Assembly (NCBI RefSeq): GCF_900585905.1
Contig: NZ_UTVH01000016.1
Span: 62,001-126,000 of the forward strand
DNA length: 64,000 nucleotides
Direction of reading: 5' to 3'
From: Pseudomonas viridiflava
GTDB lineage: Bacteria > Pseudomonadota > Gammaproteobacteria > Pseudomonadales > Pseudomonadaceae
Made by a program: the position numbers and the translations under genes. The notes under the pieces were generated by a model. That model was given only the letters and a program-made list of their open reading frames with translations. It searched no databases and was not told the DNA's origin. Positions 42,609 through 51,168 of this stretch are shown here, in pieces. Each line of letters begins with the position of its first letter. The first letter of the stretch is position 1.

Positions 42609-43352
42609 CTATGCGCGGCTTCGCTCCAGAAATTGCCGAGTGCGTTCTTCTCGAGGGTTGGCGAACAGCGCCTTCGCTTCGCCCTGTTCGACGATCACGC
42701 CCTTGTCGATGAAGATCACTCGATTGGCCACGTCCCGGGCAAAATTCATTTCGTGGGTGACGATCACCAGCGTGCGCTTCTCTTCTGCCAGGGCGCGGAT
42801 AGCGGTCAGCACTTCCCCTACCAGCTCCGGGTCAAGGGCCGAGGTCGGTTCGTCGAACAGAATGACCTCCGGTTCCATGGCCAGTGCGCGGGCGATCGCC
42901 ACGCGTTGCTGTTGCCCGCCGGAAAGACGACGGGGGTAGGCGTCTTCCTTGCCTGCCAGGCCGACTTTCGCCAGCAGTGCGCGGCCCAGCTCAACCGCTT
43001 GCTGGCGCACCATTTTCTTCACCACCAGGGGGCCTTCAATCACGTTTTCCAGTGCCGTGCGATGGGGGAACAGGTTGAAGTTCTGGAACACGAAACCCAC
43101 GTGCTGGCGCAACTGACGGATCAGGTCCTGCTGTTTGCTCAGCGGGCGGCTGCCGTCGATCTCGATATCGCCGACCACGATCCTGCCGCTGTCGGGTTCT
43201 TCAAGGAAGTTCAGGCAGCGCAGCAACGTCGTCTTGCCCGACCCACTGGGCCCGATGATCGCCACCACTTCGCCGGCTGCAACCTGCAGGTCAATGCCCT
43301 TGAGCACTGCCTGGCCGTTGAAGTGCTTGGTCAGTTTTTCGACCACAATCAT
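42609..43352 (-). CDS. tcyN: L-cystine ABC transporter ATPase
   Basis: This 247-residue ATPase of the polar-amino-acid uptake family has Walker A GPSGSGKTTLLRC, Q-loop FQNFNLFPHRTALEN, signature LSGGQQQRVAIARAL, Walker B VILFDEPTSALDPE and the switch HEMNFARDVANR. It corresponds to E. coli YecC/TcyN. It is the last gene of the tcyJ-tcyL-tcyN operon and powers cystine import. Confidence 0.93.
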   Translation of the reverse strand: MIVVEKLTKHFNGQAVLKGIDLQVAAGEVVAIIGPSGSGKTTLLRCLNFLEEPDSGRIVVGDIEIDGSRPLSKQQDLIRQLRQHVGFVFQNFNLFPHRTALENVIEGPLVVKKMVRQQAVELGRALLAKVGLAGKEDAYPRRLSGGQQQRVAIARALAMEPEVILFDEPTSALDPELVGEVLTAIRALAEEKRTLVIVTHEMNFARDVANRVIFIDKGVIVEQGEAKALFANPREERTRQFLERSRA

Positions 43353-43355
43353 GCT

Positions 43356-44024
43356 TCAGGACTCCCGATCATGGCGATTGACCCTCGCTTCCAGACGGTT
43401 TTGCAGATGGGACAGCAGGGTCGCCAGCACCCAGTAGATCAGGGCTGCGGCAAGGTACATGGTGAAGATTTCGAAGGTTCTGGCGGTGATCAGTTGGGCC
43501 TGACGGAACAGCTCCGGCACCTGGATGGTGGCCGCCAGCGCGGTGTCCTTGACCAGCGAGATGAAGCTGTTGCCCAACGGTGGCAATGCGGTGCGCGCCG
43601 CCTGCGGCAGAATCGCCCGGCGCATGATCTGTGCCCGCGTCATGCCGATGCTCGCGCCCGCTTCCCACTGGCCCCGGTCCACCGAGGCAATGGCCGCACG
43701 CAGGATTTCACAGGCATAGGCGCCCATGTTCAGCGAGAAACCGATGAGTGCGGCGGTCAGCGGGTCGAGCTCGATGCCCAGCTCCGGCAGGCCGTAATAG
43801 ATCAGGAACAGCTGCACCAGCAGTGGCGTACCGCGGAAGAACGACACGTAAACCCGGGCGATGCCGCGCAACAGCATCAACCGCGAGAGGCGCATGAGCG
43901 CCAGACCAAAGCCCAGCAGCAAACCGAAAAACATGCCGCCCAGGCTCAGGAATACCGTGTAATACGCGCCCTTGAGCAGAAAGGGCGCGGAGTCCAGCGC
44001 AAGCTTGAGACCCTCTTCAATCAT
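43356..44024 (-). CDS. tcyL: L-cystine ABC transporter permease
   Basis: This 222-residue membrane permease (YecS/TcyL) has several helices and the conserved EAA-type loop GQWEAGASIGMTRAQIMRRA followed by ILPQAARTALPPLGN. It overlaps tcyJ by four bases and precedes tcyN by three. The early motif LKGAYYTVFLSLGGMFFGLL is typical of His/Glu/Gln/Arg/opine-type permeases. Confidence 0.93.
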   Translation of the reverse strand: MIEEGLKLALDSAPFLLKGAYYTVFLSLGGMFFGLLLGFGLALMRLSRLMLLRGIARVYVSFFRGTPLLVQLFLIYYGLPELGIELDPLTAALIGFSLNMGAYACEILRAAIASVDRGQWEAGASIGMTRAQIMRRAILPQAARTALPPLGNSFISLVKDTALAATIQVPELFRQAQLITARTFEIFTMYLAAALIYWVLATLLSHLQNRLEARVNRHDRES

Positions 44025-44815
44025 TTGGTCACGTCAGCCTGGAAATACTTGTTGGAAATCTTCGCCAGCGTCCCGTCGGCGCGCAGCTTGTCGATGGCCT
44101 TGTTGATGGCGTCGAGCAGCTCAGGCTCGCCCTTGCGCAGCGCCACACCGGACTCCTGACGCGAGAAAGGTTCGCCGGACACAGCCAGGTCCTTGGTCTT
44201 GGCAATCAGCTCCAGCGCGGCAAGGCGGTCGACCAGAATCGCGTCGATCCGACCGACGACCAGATCCCTGTATTTGGTCGGATCATCGTCGTAGGTCTTA
44301 ATGTCCGCACCCGGCACGTTCTCATTCAGCCATTGCTGGTAGTTGGTGCCCAGGCCTACGCCGACCTTGGCGCCCTTGAGGTCCGCTGCAGTCTTGAACC
44401 TGCCGGCGTCTTTCTTCTGCACCAGAGCCTGAATGCCGGAGATGGTGTACGGCTCGGAGAAGTCATACTTCTTCTTGCGCTCGTCGGAAATGGTCACCTG
44501 GTTGATCACCACGTCCAGCCGCTTCGATTCCAGCGCCGCCAGAATGCCTGCCCACGGCATGGACTGCAGCTGCACCTTGACGCCCAGCTCTTTGGCCAGC
44601 GCTTCGGAAAACTCGACTTCGAAGCCGGTCAGCTTGCCGTTGGCATCCTGGAAGCTGAAAGGCGGGTAGGTGCCTTCCAGGCCGACCTTGATCGTGCCAG
44701 CGGTCTTGATCTGATTCAGTTGTTCGCCTGCAATGGCTTGGCCCATCAGGCCTGCGCTTAAGGCTAGGCCCAGCGCGGAAAACAGAACGGTGCGGCGAAT
44801 GGCGGAGGTAATCAT
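44021..44815 (-). CDS. tcyJ: Cystine-binding periplasmic protein
   Basis: This 264-residue solute-binding protein (FliY/TcyJ family) has a signal peptide (ITSAIRRTVLFSALGLALSA to about residue 29) and then IKVGLEGTYPPFSFQDANGK, the family-3 signature GFEVEFSEALAKELG, and VINQVTISDERKKKYDFSEPY. An ATG at 44827 would add four residues; 44815 is preferred since GGGG lies at a ribosome-site distance. It supplies cystine to TcyLN. The upstream region has a palindrome and a hairpin. Confidence 0.92.
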   Translation of the reverse strand: MITSAIRRTVLFSALGLALSAGLMGQAIAGEQLNQIKTAGTIKVGLEGTYPPFSFQDANGKLTGFEVEFSEALAKELGVKVQLQSMPWAGILAALESKRLDVVINQVTISDERKKKYDFSEPYTISGIQALVQKKDAGRFKTAADLKGAKVGVGLGTNYQQWLNENVPGADIKTYDDDPTKYRDLVVGRIDAILVDRLAALELIAKTKDLAVSGEPFSRQESGVALRKGEPELLDAINKAIDKLRADGTLAKISNKYFQADVTK

Positions 44816-44990
44816 GACTGGCCCCATAGGTAATATTGTTTGGTTTCAAGGCAAGAATCGGACCCGACGAACGCTACGTGGGCAGCGCGGGTTTATCCAG
44901 CTTTTTCAGCGCCTTCGGGCGCATTGGTCCGTACTGGCGGCGATCATAGAAGCTGCAGTTTGGGGTTCAAAATAATTAAAACGATGGTTT

Positions 44991-45009
44991 ATATTCGTTT
45001 ATCGAATAT
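44991..45009. promoter_or_regulatory. Palindrome upstream of the cystine operon
   Basis: ATATTCG, five bases, CGAATAT. The arms are perfect 7-mers in AT-rich sequence about 175 bases from tcyJ, a plausible activator site for sulfur-starvation control (CysB-like). Motif only. Confidence 0.35.
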
Positions 45010-45041
45010 GAAAACCACCTCCGGCCCTGGGACTGGCTTGT

Positions 45042-45147
45042 GAGACCGGCCGTGGGACCGGCTTTAGCCGGGAAGTGGCATTACCCATCTCGACAGCTGT
45101 GTCGTCTGACACAGAGCTTTCCTTGCTAAAGCCGGCCCCACGTCATC
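45042..45147. repeat. Inverted REP pair (GTGGGACCGGCTTTAGCCGGG family)
   Basis: A REP at about 45051-45074 and its inverted partner GCTAAAGCCGGCCCCACG at about 45127-45144 form a BIME-type pair between dcyD and tcyJ. Confidence 0.85.
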
Positions 45148-45158
45148 GTCTCCATGTC

Positions 45159-46154
45159 TTAGGCAAATACGCCCGGATACGCGAAGAGCGCCGGGGCGCC
45201 GCCGGTATGCAGGAATATCAGCGGGCCGTCTTCGAAGCGCTGGCGGCCGATGCCGTCGAGCAAGCCAGCCATGGCCTTGCCGGTGTAGACCGGATCCAGC
45301 AGCAGCCCTTCATGACTGGCCACCAGCTTGATCGCTGCCAGCGTTCCCGCGTTGGGTTCGCCATAGCGCGGGCCGTAATACTCATCCCAGAGCTGCACAT
45401 CAAAGGCGGCAGGCAGCGGCATGGCCAGCAGCTCGGCGGTGTGTTGCGCCAGGTTCTGCACCTTGGGCCGCTGGGTCTCTTCCGGGCGCGAAACCGTCAC
45501 GCCGATCACCGGCAGATCCGGCACGGCGTCGGCCAGGGCCAGCGCCAGCCCGGCATGGGTACCGGCGCTGCCGGATGCCAGCACGACAGCGGCAAAATCC
45601 AGCCCGGTCTGTTTGATCTGCTCTGCCAGCTCCAGCCCCGCCCGCACGTAGCCCAGCGCACCGAGCGCATTGGAGCCGCCAATCGGCACCACATAAGGCT
45701 TCTTGCCGCTCGACCTCAGGCGTGCCGCGAGGGCATGCAGCTGTTCATCGGCATCATCAAGGTTGGCGACCAGCTCGGCCTTGGCGTCGAACAGGTCCAG
45801 CAGCAGGCGATTGCCGTTGTGCAGGTAGCTGTCGTCTTCACTGTCGACCGGGTTCTCCAGCAAAGCCACGCAGCCAAGGCCCAGCCGGGCGGCCAGGGCA
45901 GCGGTCTGACGCACGTGATTGGACTGAATGGCACCCGCGGTGATCAGGGTGTCAGCGCCCTGCGCCAGCGCATCGGCGGCGAGGTATTCGAGCTTGCGCA
46001 CTTTGTTGCCGCCCATGGCCAGGGTCGTGGTGTCGTCGCGCTTGATGTAGATGTCGCGCCCGGCCCAGATTGACAGCCGATCGAGCTTTTCCAGCGCGGT
46101 TGGCGCACCCAGCAGGTCGAGGCGATTGAAGCGCGAGAGCTGTTGTTTGATCAT
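45159..46154 (-). CDS. dcyD: D-cysteine desulfhydrase
   Basis: This 331-residue pyridoxal-phosphate enzyme of the ACC-deaminase/DcyD family degrades D-cysteine to pyruvate, H2S and ammonia. The PLP lysine lies in [12 protein letters not shown]; other motifs are [38 protein letters not shown] and the C-terminal [17 protein letters not shown]. The start [16 protein letters not shown] at 46154 is the family N-terminus; the open frame to 46214 is excess. It is co-oriented with the cystine transporter, as in E. coli (dcyD next to fliY-yecSC), and would release sulfide from imported cyst(e)ine. Confidence 0.93.
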   Translation of the reverse strand: MIKQQLSRFNRLDLLGAPTALEKLDRLSIWAGRDIYIKRDDTTTLAMGGNKVRKLEYLAADALAQGADTLITAGAIQSNHVRQTAALAARLGLGCVALLENPVDSEDDSYLHNGNRLLLDLFDAKAELVANLDDADEQLHALAARLRSSGKKPYVVPIGGSNALGALGYVRAGLELAEQIKQTGLDFAAVVLASGSAGTHAGLALALADAVPDLPVIGVTVSRPEETQRPKVQNLAQHTAELLAMPLPAAFDVQLWDEYYGPRYGEPNAGTLAAIKLVASHEGLLLDPVYTGKAMAGLLDGIGRQRFEDGPLIFLHTGGAPALFAYPGVFA

Positions 46155-46333
46155 GAGGACAATTAGCCGTAGGAATAATCGCACGACTATAGGCACACGG
46201 CTGCGGTGGGGCAACTTATCGGGGCTGGTGCCCTCTGAGCACTAAGTCGGCCTGATTCGTCCGATTGTTTCCCGTAGATTGAACGCAGCAGCGGCCAGCG
46301 TCCGGGCCCCATGCATCCCAGGAGAAGTCCAGC

Positions 46334-47302
46334 GTGAGCGATATTCCCGTGAGCGATATTCCAGAGGCATCTGCCGAGGGCCAGTCCAGTCACTGGCAAC
46401 TGCAGCAGATCGTCAGTGAGTTGCGCGCCGCCCGCAGCGACTGGCGGACCCGCAACAAGCGGGTCAGCGGTGAACATGGTGGCCGCGAACTGCCTTCCCG
46501 CGCCGCCATGCGCGATATTCTCGAAGCGTTGTGCGGAGCGTTGTTCCCGATGCGCCTGGGGCCGGTGGATCTGCGTGAAGAAAGCGAGGATTTCTATGTC
46601 GGGCACACCCTCGACGTCGCCCTCAATGCGCTGCTCGCCCAGGCCAGACTGGAACTGCGTTACGTGGCGCACCAGCACTCGGAAGATGTGCGGGCTGTGG
46701 ATAAAAAAGCCCTGGACCTGATTCAGGGCTTCGCCCGCGCCCTGCCGCAGATGCGCAGTTTGCTCGATACCGATGTGCTGGCCGCCTACCACGGAGATCC
46801 TGCCGCTCGCAGCGTGGATGAAGTGCTGCTGTGCTACCCGGGGATACTGGCCGTTATCCACCATCGCATCGCGCACCATCTGTACCGCTCCGGTCTGCCG
46901 CTGCTGGCGCGGATCAGTTCCGAGCTGGCGCACTCGGCCACCGGCATCGACATCCACCCCGGCGCGCAGATCGGTCACAGCTTTTTCATCGACCACGGGA
47001 CGGGCGTGGTCATCGGTGAAACTGCAATCATCGGTGAACGCGTGCGCATCTATCAGGCCGTTACCCTCGGCGCCAAGCGGTTTCCAGCCGATGAAGACGG
47101 GCAGCTGCAAAAGGGCCATGCCCGCCATCCTATCGTCGAGGACGACGTGGTCATCTATGCCGGTGCGACCATTCTTGGCCGCATCACCATCGGCAAGGGG
47201 TCGACCATCGGCGGCAACGTCTGGCTGACCCGCAGCGTGCCAGCGGGCTGCAACCTGACTCAGGCCAATCTGCTGCAGCAGGATGATGGTTGTCAGAAAT
47301 AG
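46334..47302 (+). CDS. epsC: Serine O-acetyltransferase EpsC
   Basis: This 322-residue enzyme makes O-acetylserine, the acceptor for sulfide in cysteine synthesis. The left-handed beta-helix acetyltransferase domain contains GIDIHPGAQIGHSFFIDHGTG, VVIGETAIIGERVRIYQAVTLGA and ATILGRITIGKGSTIGGNVWLT. It starts at GTG after CAGGAGA. The first ten codons are a perfect-looking duplication (VSDIPVSDIP), so a second GTG at 46349 could also serve. It is divergent from dcyD, which produces sulfide, so the two complement each other. Confidence 0.93.
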   Translation: MSDIPVSDIPEASAEGQSSHWQLQQIVSELRAARSDWRTRNKRVSGEHGGRELPSRAAMRDILEALCGALFPMRLGPVDLREESEDFYVGHTLDVALNALLAQARLELRYVAHQHSEDVRAVDKKALDLIQGFARALPQMRSLLDTDVLAAYHGDPAARSVDEVLLCYPGILAVIHHRIAHHLYRSGLPLLARISSELAHSATGIDIHPGAQIGHSFFIDHGTGVVIGETAIIGERVRIYQAVTLGAKRFPADEDGQLQKGHARHPIVEDDVVIYAGATILGRITIGKGSTIGGNVWLTRSVPAGCNLTQANLLQQDDGCQK

Positions 47303-47538
47303 CGGGTGAAGCGCTTTCGGCCTTCGCCACAGGTAAGTTTTCGCATTTTGTCGACTGCTGCGATGGCGAGGTGTCCGGCACACCGCCATCGCTGTCGCGC
47401 AGTGGTCGCGAGCGCAGAGATGCTCGCCCGACAAACGGTTCCAGCTACGGAACGATCCCCGTGAACCGGGCGTCATAGCTGCCTTGAGCCAGCCACCACC
47501 GGTCCCGCGATTAGTCGTTGCGGGGGTTACGTGTTTTA
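47303..47538. other. Intergenic region between epsC and betT, no gene seen
   Basis: No supported ORF or terminator hairpin is seen. The only clear signal is the palindrome listed separately at 47539, about 100 bases before betT. Confidence 0.5.
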
Positions 47539-47556
47539 ATTGAACGCTTGTTCAAT
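47539..47556. promoter_or_regulatory. BetI-like operator upstream of betT
   Basis: ATTGAACGCTTGTTCAAT has perfect 7-bp arms (ATTGAAC/GTTCAAT) with four central bases. It lies 98 bases upstream of the betT start. TetR-family BetI binds palindromes of this type; choline relieves repression. betI is not in this window, so regulation would be in trans. Confidence 0.6.
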
Positions 47557-47653
47557 ATAAAACGGTGGTTCGCTGCCCGCTCACAACAGGAGGCTTACCT
47601 TTGCTTAACCCATTTGTCCTACGCCATTTCCTCTGCCCGCAGGTGCACCGCTC

Positions 47654-49648
47654 ATGAGTGGTTCGGCTGCGCAGGCCAGCGGTCTGGTCCGCATGAACCC
47701 GCCGGTGTTTTATTTCGCGGCGACTTTCATTCTGCTGTTCGGTGTCACCGTCATTGCCTTCCCGCAGGCTTCAGGGGAGTGGCTGCTCGCGGCGCAAAAC
47801 TGGGCGGCCAATACCGTCGGCTGGTATTACATGCTGGCGATGACCATCTACCTGGCGTTCGTGGTGTTCACCGCGCTGTCCGGCTACGGCAAAATCAAGC
47901 TCGGCGCCGATCACGATGAGCCCGAGTTCAGTTATCTGTCCTGGGCGGGAATGCTCTTCGCCGCCGGGATCAGTATCACGCTGTTCTTCTTCTGCGTGTC
48001 GGAGCCACTGACGCACATGTTGCAGCCGCCGCAAGGCGAGGGGGGCAACACAGAGGCGGCGCGGCAGGCGATGCAGCTGCTGTTTCTGCACTGGGGTCTG
48101 CACGGCTGGGGCGTGTTCGCTTTTGTCGGCATGGCCCTGGCGTATTTCGCCTATCGGCATAACCTGCCGCTGGCCTTGCGCTCGGCGCTGTACCCGCTGA
48201 TTGGCAAGCGCATCAACGGCCCCATCGGTTATGCAGTGGATGGCTTTGGCATCATCGCCACGATTTTCGGCCTGGGTGCGGACATGGGCTTTGGTGTCCT
48301 GCACCTTAATTCCGGGCTGGATTACCTGTTCGGCGTGCCGCATACCCAATGGATTCAGGTCGGGCTCATCACCCTGATGATGGGCGCTGCGATCCTGGTG
48401 GCGATTGCCGGTGTCGACAAGGGCGTGCGCGTCATGTCCGACATCAACATGCTGCTGGCCTGCGCGCTGCTGTTGTTCGTGCTGTTTGCCGGCCCCACGC
48501 AGCACCTGCTCAATACGCTGGTGCAGAACATCGGCGATTACTTGGGCGCGTTGCCGGTCAAGAGTTTCGATGTCTATGCCTACGACAAGCCGAGTGAGTG
48601 GCTGGGCGGCTGGACGGTGTTCTACTGGGCGTGGTGGATTGCCTGGTCGCCCTTTGTCGGCCTGTTCATTGCGCGGATCTCTCGGGGTCGCACCATTCGC
48701 GAGTTCGTTTTCGGCGTGCTGCTGATCCCGCTGGGTTTCACCCTGGCGTGGATGTCGATTTTCGGTAACAGCGCCATCGACCAAGTGCTGAATCACGGCA
48801 TGGTTGCCCTCGGTCAGTCGGCCATCGACGATCCTTCGCGCACGCTTTACCTGTTGCTGGAAACCTACCCGTGGAGCAAGACGGTGATCGCCGTGACGGT
48901 GTTCATCAGCTTTGTGTTCTTCGTCACGTCGGCGGATTCGGGCACCGTGGTGCTGTCCACCTTGTCTGCCAAGGGCGGCAACGCCGATGAAGACGGGCCG
49001 AAATGGCTGCGGGTGTTCTGGGGTGTGGCGACGGCGCTGATCACCAGCGGCCTGTTGTTCTCGGGCAGTATCGACGCGTTGAAGTCGGCCGTGGTGCTGA
49101 CATCGTTGCCGTTCTCGCTGATTCTGCTGCTGATGATGTGGGGGCTGCACAAAGCGTTCTTCATGGAGTCCCAGCGCCAGATCGCGCAGCTTTACTCGCT
49201 GGCACCGGTCTCCGGCGCGCGTCGTGGCGGCTGGCGTCAACGCTTGAGCCAGGCCGTGCATTACCCGTCACGCGACGAGGTGTATCGCTTCCTCGACCAG
49301 ACGGTGCGCCCGGCCATTGAAGAGGTGATGGCGGTGTTCGCCGAGAAAGGCCTGAACGTGGTCACTCAGCCTGATCCGGCCAACGACAGCGTCAGCCTGG
49401 AGATCGGTCATGGCGAAGAACGCCCGTTCATTTATCAAGTGATGATGAAAGGCTTCTTCACACCATCGTTCGCTCGCGGCGGCATGGGCTCCAAGCAGCT
49501 GAACAATCGTCGCTACTATCGCGCCGAGGTGCACTTGAGCGAGGGTAGCCAGGATTACGATCTGGTGGGCTACACCAAGGAACAGGTGATCAACGACATC
49601 CTCGACCAGTACGAGCGGCACATGCAGTTCCTGCATCTGGTGCGTTGA
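47654..49648 (+). CDS. betT: BetT-type choline transporter (BCCT family)
   Basis: This 664-residue secondary transporter has 12 membrane helices and the BCCT signature region FYWAWWIAWSPFVGLFIARIS (listed here only by its positions near 317-337), plus AGMLFAAGISITLFFFCVSEP. After the last helix (about 505) there is a C-terminal cytoplasmic domain of about 150 residues, typical of osmoregulated BetT of P. syringae. It takes up choline with protons or sodium. The start MSGSAAQASGL is 13 codons before MNPPVFYFAA, which is an alternative start. A BetI-like operator lies upstream. Confidence 0.92.
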   Translation: MSGSAAQASGLVRMNPPVFYFAATFILLFGVTVIAFPQASGEWLLAAQNWAANTVGWYYMLAMTIYLAFVVFTALSGYGKIKLGADHDEPEFSYLSWAGMLFAAGISITLFFFCVSEPLTHMLQPPQGEGGNTEAARQAMQLLFLHWGLHGWGVFAFVGMALAYFAYRHNLPLALRSALYPLIGKRINGPIGYAVDGFGIIATIFGLGADMGFGVLHLNSGLDYLFGVPHTQWIQVGLITLMMGAAILVAIAGVDKGVRVMSDINMLLACALLLFVLFAGPTQHLLNTLVQNIGDYLGALPVKSFDVYAYDKPSEWLGGWTVFYWAWWIAWSPFVGLFIARISRGRTIREFVFGVLLIPLGFTLAWMSIFGNSAIDQVLNHGMVALGQSAIDDPSRTLYLLLETYPWSKTVIAVTVFISFVFFVTSADSGTVVLSTLSAKGGNADEDGPKWLRVFWGVATALITSGLLFSGSIDALKSAVVLTSLPFSLILLLMMWGLHKAFFMESQRQIAQLYSLAPVSGARRGGWRQRLSQAVHYPSRDEVYRFLDQTVRPAIEEVMAVFAEKGLNVVTQPDPANDSVSLEIGHGEERPFIYQVMMKGFFTPSFARGGMGSKQLNNRRYYRAEVHLSEGSQDYDLVGYTKEQVINDILDQYERHMQFLHLVR

Positions 49649-50278
49649 ACCGTTGGGGGCAGTCGATGGTTCTGCGGTATGTCGTAGCGATGGCGGTGTG
49701 TCAGGTAGGACGCCATCGCCGAGTCGCGCTGCTCCTGGGCTCCTACAGGATTGGGGGCGGTCGGTGGTTCTGCGGCATGTCGTCGCGATAGCGGTGTGTC
49801 AGGTGGGACGCTATCGCCGAGTCGCGCTGCTCCTGGGCTCCTACAGGATCGGGGTTGCCGACTGCTCTGCAGCATGCTGTAGGAGCGCACGAGCAACGCG
49901 AGGCCGCGATGGCGGTGGCTCAGGCAGGACGCCATCGCCGAGTCGCGCTGCTCCTGGGCTCCTACAGGATCGGGGTTGCCGACGGCTCTGCGGCATGTCG
50001 TCGCGATGGCGGGGTGTCAGGTAGGACGCCATCGCCGAGTCGCGTTGCTCCTGGGCTCCTACAGGATCGGGGGCGGTCGGTGGTTCTGCGGCATGTCGTC
50101 GCGATAGCGGTGTGTCAGGTGGGACGCTATCGCCGAGTCGCGCTGCTCCTGGGCTCCTACAGGATCGGGGTTGCCGACTGCTCTGCAGCATGCTGTAGGA
50201 GCGCACGAGCAACGCGAGGCCGCGATGGCGGTGGCTCAGGCAGGACGCCATCGCCGAGTCGCGCTGCTCCTCGGCTCC
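49645..50278. repeat. REP superarray with 316-bp period
   Basis: The 640 bases between betT and the SDR gene are almost entirely repeats. Six units of about 98-121 bp each contain a hairpin (GCGATAGCG or GCGATGGCG with its complement) and end with GCTCCTGGGCTCCTACAGGA. Units start near 49645, 49741, 49839, 49960, 50057 and 50155. The spacing pattern 98, 121, 97 recurs, so units 2-4 and 5 onward form a tandem duplication of 316 bp. Open frames across it are not genes. Confidence 0.92.
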
Positions 50279-50288
50279 AGAAGGAGGT

Positions 50289-51032
50289 TCAGGCCAGGCC
50301 GCCGTTGGCGCGCAGGATCTGGCCGTTTATCCAGCCTGACTCGGGGCCGGCCAGGAAGGACACGATCTGCGCGATGTCTTCAGGCTGGCCCAGGCGCTGC
50401 AAGGGCGGCATGTTGGCGAAGTTCTGGATTTGCTCCTCGGTTTTGCCATTGAGGAACAGTTCGGTGGCCACCGGCCCCGGCGCCACGGCATTGACTGTGA
50501 TGTCGCGGCCACGCAGTTCTTTGGCGAAGACATGGGTAAACGACTCGACGGCCGCCTTGGTCGCGTTGTAAATCGCGTAGCCGGGGATGTTCAGCGCCAG
50601 GGCGGAGCTGGAGAAGTTGATGATCCTGCCGCCGTTGTTCAGGCGCTTGCCCGCCTCACGCAAGGTATTGAAGGTGCCGCGGGTGTTGATGGCGAAGGTC
50701 TGCTCGAACAGTTCGTCGCTGGTGTCGACGATGGGCATGGTTTTCATGATGCCGGCGTTATTGACCAGCACGTCGACCTTGCCCAGTTGCTGCTCGGTGG
50801 TGTCGAACAGATTGCGCACATCGTCGGCACTGGCCACGTCTGCCCTGACCGCAAGGGCCTGGCCGCCGTCGGCAATGATCTGCGCAACCAGGGCTTGCGC
50901 TTCGCTGGCGCTGTTTGAGTAATTGACGACCGTCGCAAAACCATCCGCCGCCAGACGTCTGGCGATTTCCGCGCCTATGCCGCGAGAAGCACCGGTGACG
51001 ATGGCCACTTTGTGCTGGGTGTTCTGATTCAT
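50289..51032 (-). CDS. SDR-family oxidoreductase
   Basis: This 247-residue short-chain dehydrogenase has the cofactor motif TGASRGIG, NNAG, catalytic Ser in NFSSSA and YNATK (YxxxK). It ends with GPESGWINGQILRANGGLA, the 3-oxoacyl-ACP-reductase-like pattern. The alanine/valine after ASRGIG and the NYSNSA loop suggest NADP preference. Substrate unknown. It is downstream of ntrC on the same strand but separated by a strong terminator. Confidence 0.92.
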   Translation of the reverse strand: MNQNTQHKVAIVTGASRGIGAEIARRLAADGFATVVNYSNSASEAQALVAQIIADGGQALAVRADVASADDVRNLFDTTEQQLGKVDVLVNNAGIMKTMPIVDTSDELFEQTFAINTRGTFNTLREAGKRLNNGGRIINFSSSALALNIPGYAIYNATKAAVESFTHVFAKELRGRDITVNAVAPGPVATELFLNGKTEEQIQNFANMPPLQRLGQPEDIAQIVSFLAGPESGWINGQILRANGGLA

Positions 51033-51116
51033 GGGTCACCTGTGTTTTGAATGTGGAAGGGCATCACGGTTTGATCGACAGGGAGGTATAGCAGGATTAT
51101 CGCGACTCAGAAAATG

Positions 51117-51157
51117 AAAAAAGCCCGGGGCTGCGTGCTGCAACCCCGGGCTTTTTT
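51117..51157 (-). terminator. Rho-independent terminator of ntrBC
   Basis: AAAAAAGCCCGGGG and CCCCGGGCTTTTTT flank a short loop, giving strong stems with A and T runs on both sides, 12 bases after the ntrC stop. It can work in either direction. Confidence 0.92.
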
Positions 51158-51168
51158 CTGTGACTTGA

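Larger units (their letters stand above)
44816..45158. other. Upstream region of the cystine operon with hairpin, palindrome and REP pair
   Basis: Reading towards tcyJ on the minus strand, this 343-base region holds a head-to-head REP pair (45042-45147), an AT-rich palindrome at 44991-45009, AT-rich sequence, and a GCGCC/GGCGC hairpin at 44909-44922. A 13-codon mini-ORF (44906-44947) spans that hairpin but has no ribosome site. No other gene is evident. Confidence 0.55.

Noticed and set aside
49645..50278. Possible CRISPR array
   Set aside because: Units are hairpins in direct contact with no unique spacers of even length, and there are no cas genes.
49855..50571. 238-codon plus-strand ORF in the betT-SDR gap
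   Set aside because: It runs through the REP superarray and into the antisense of the SDR gene; repeated frames here are artefacts of the repeats.
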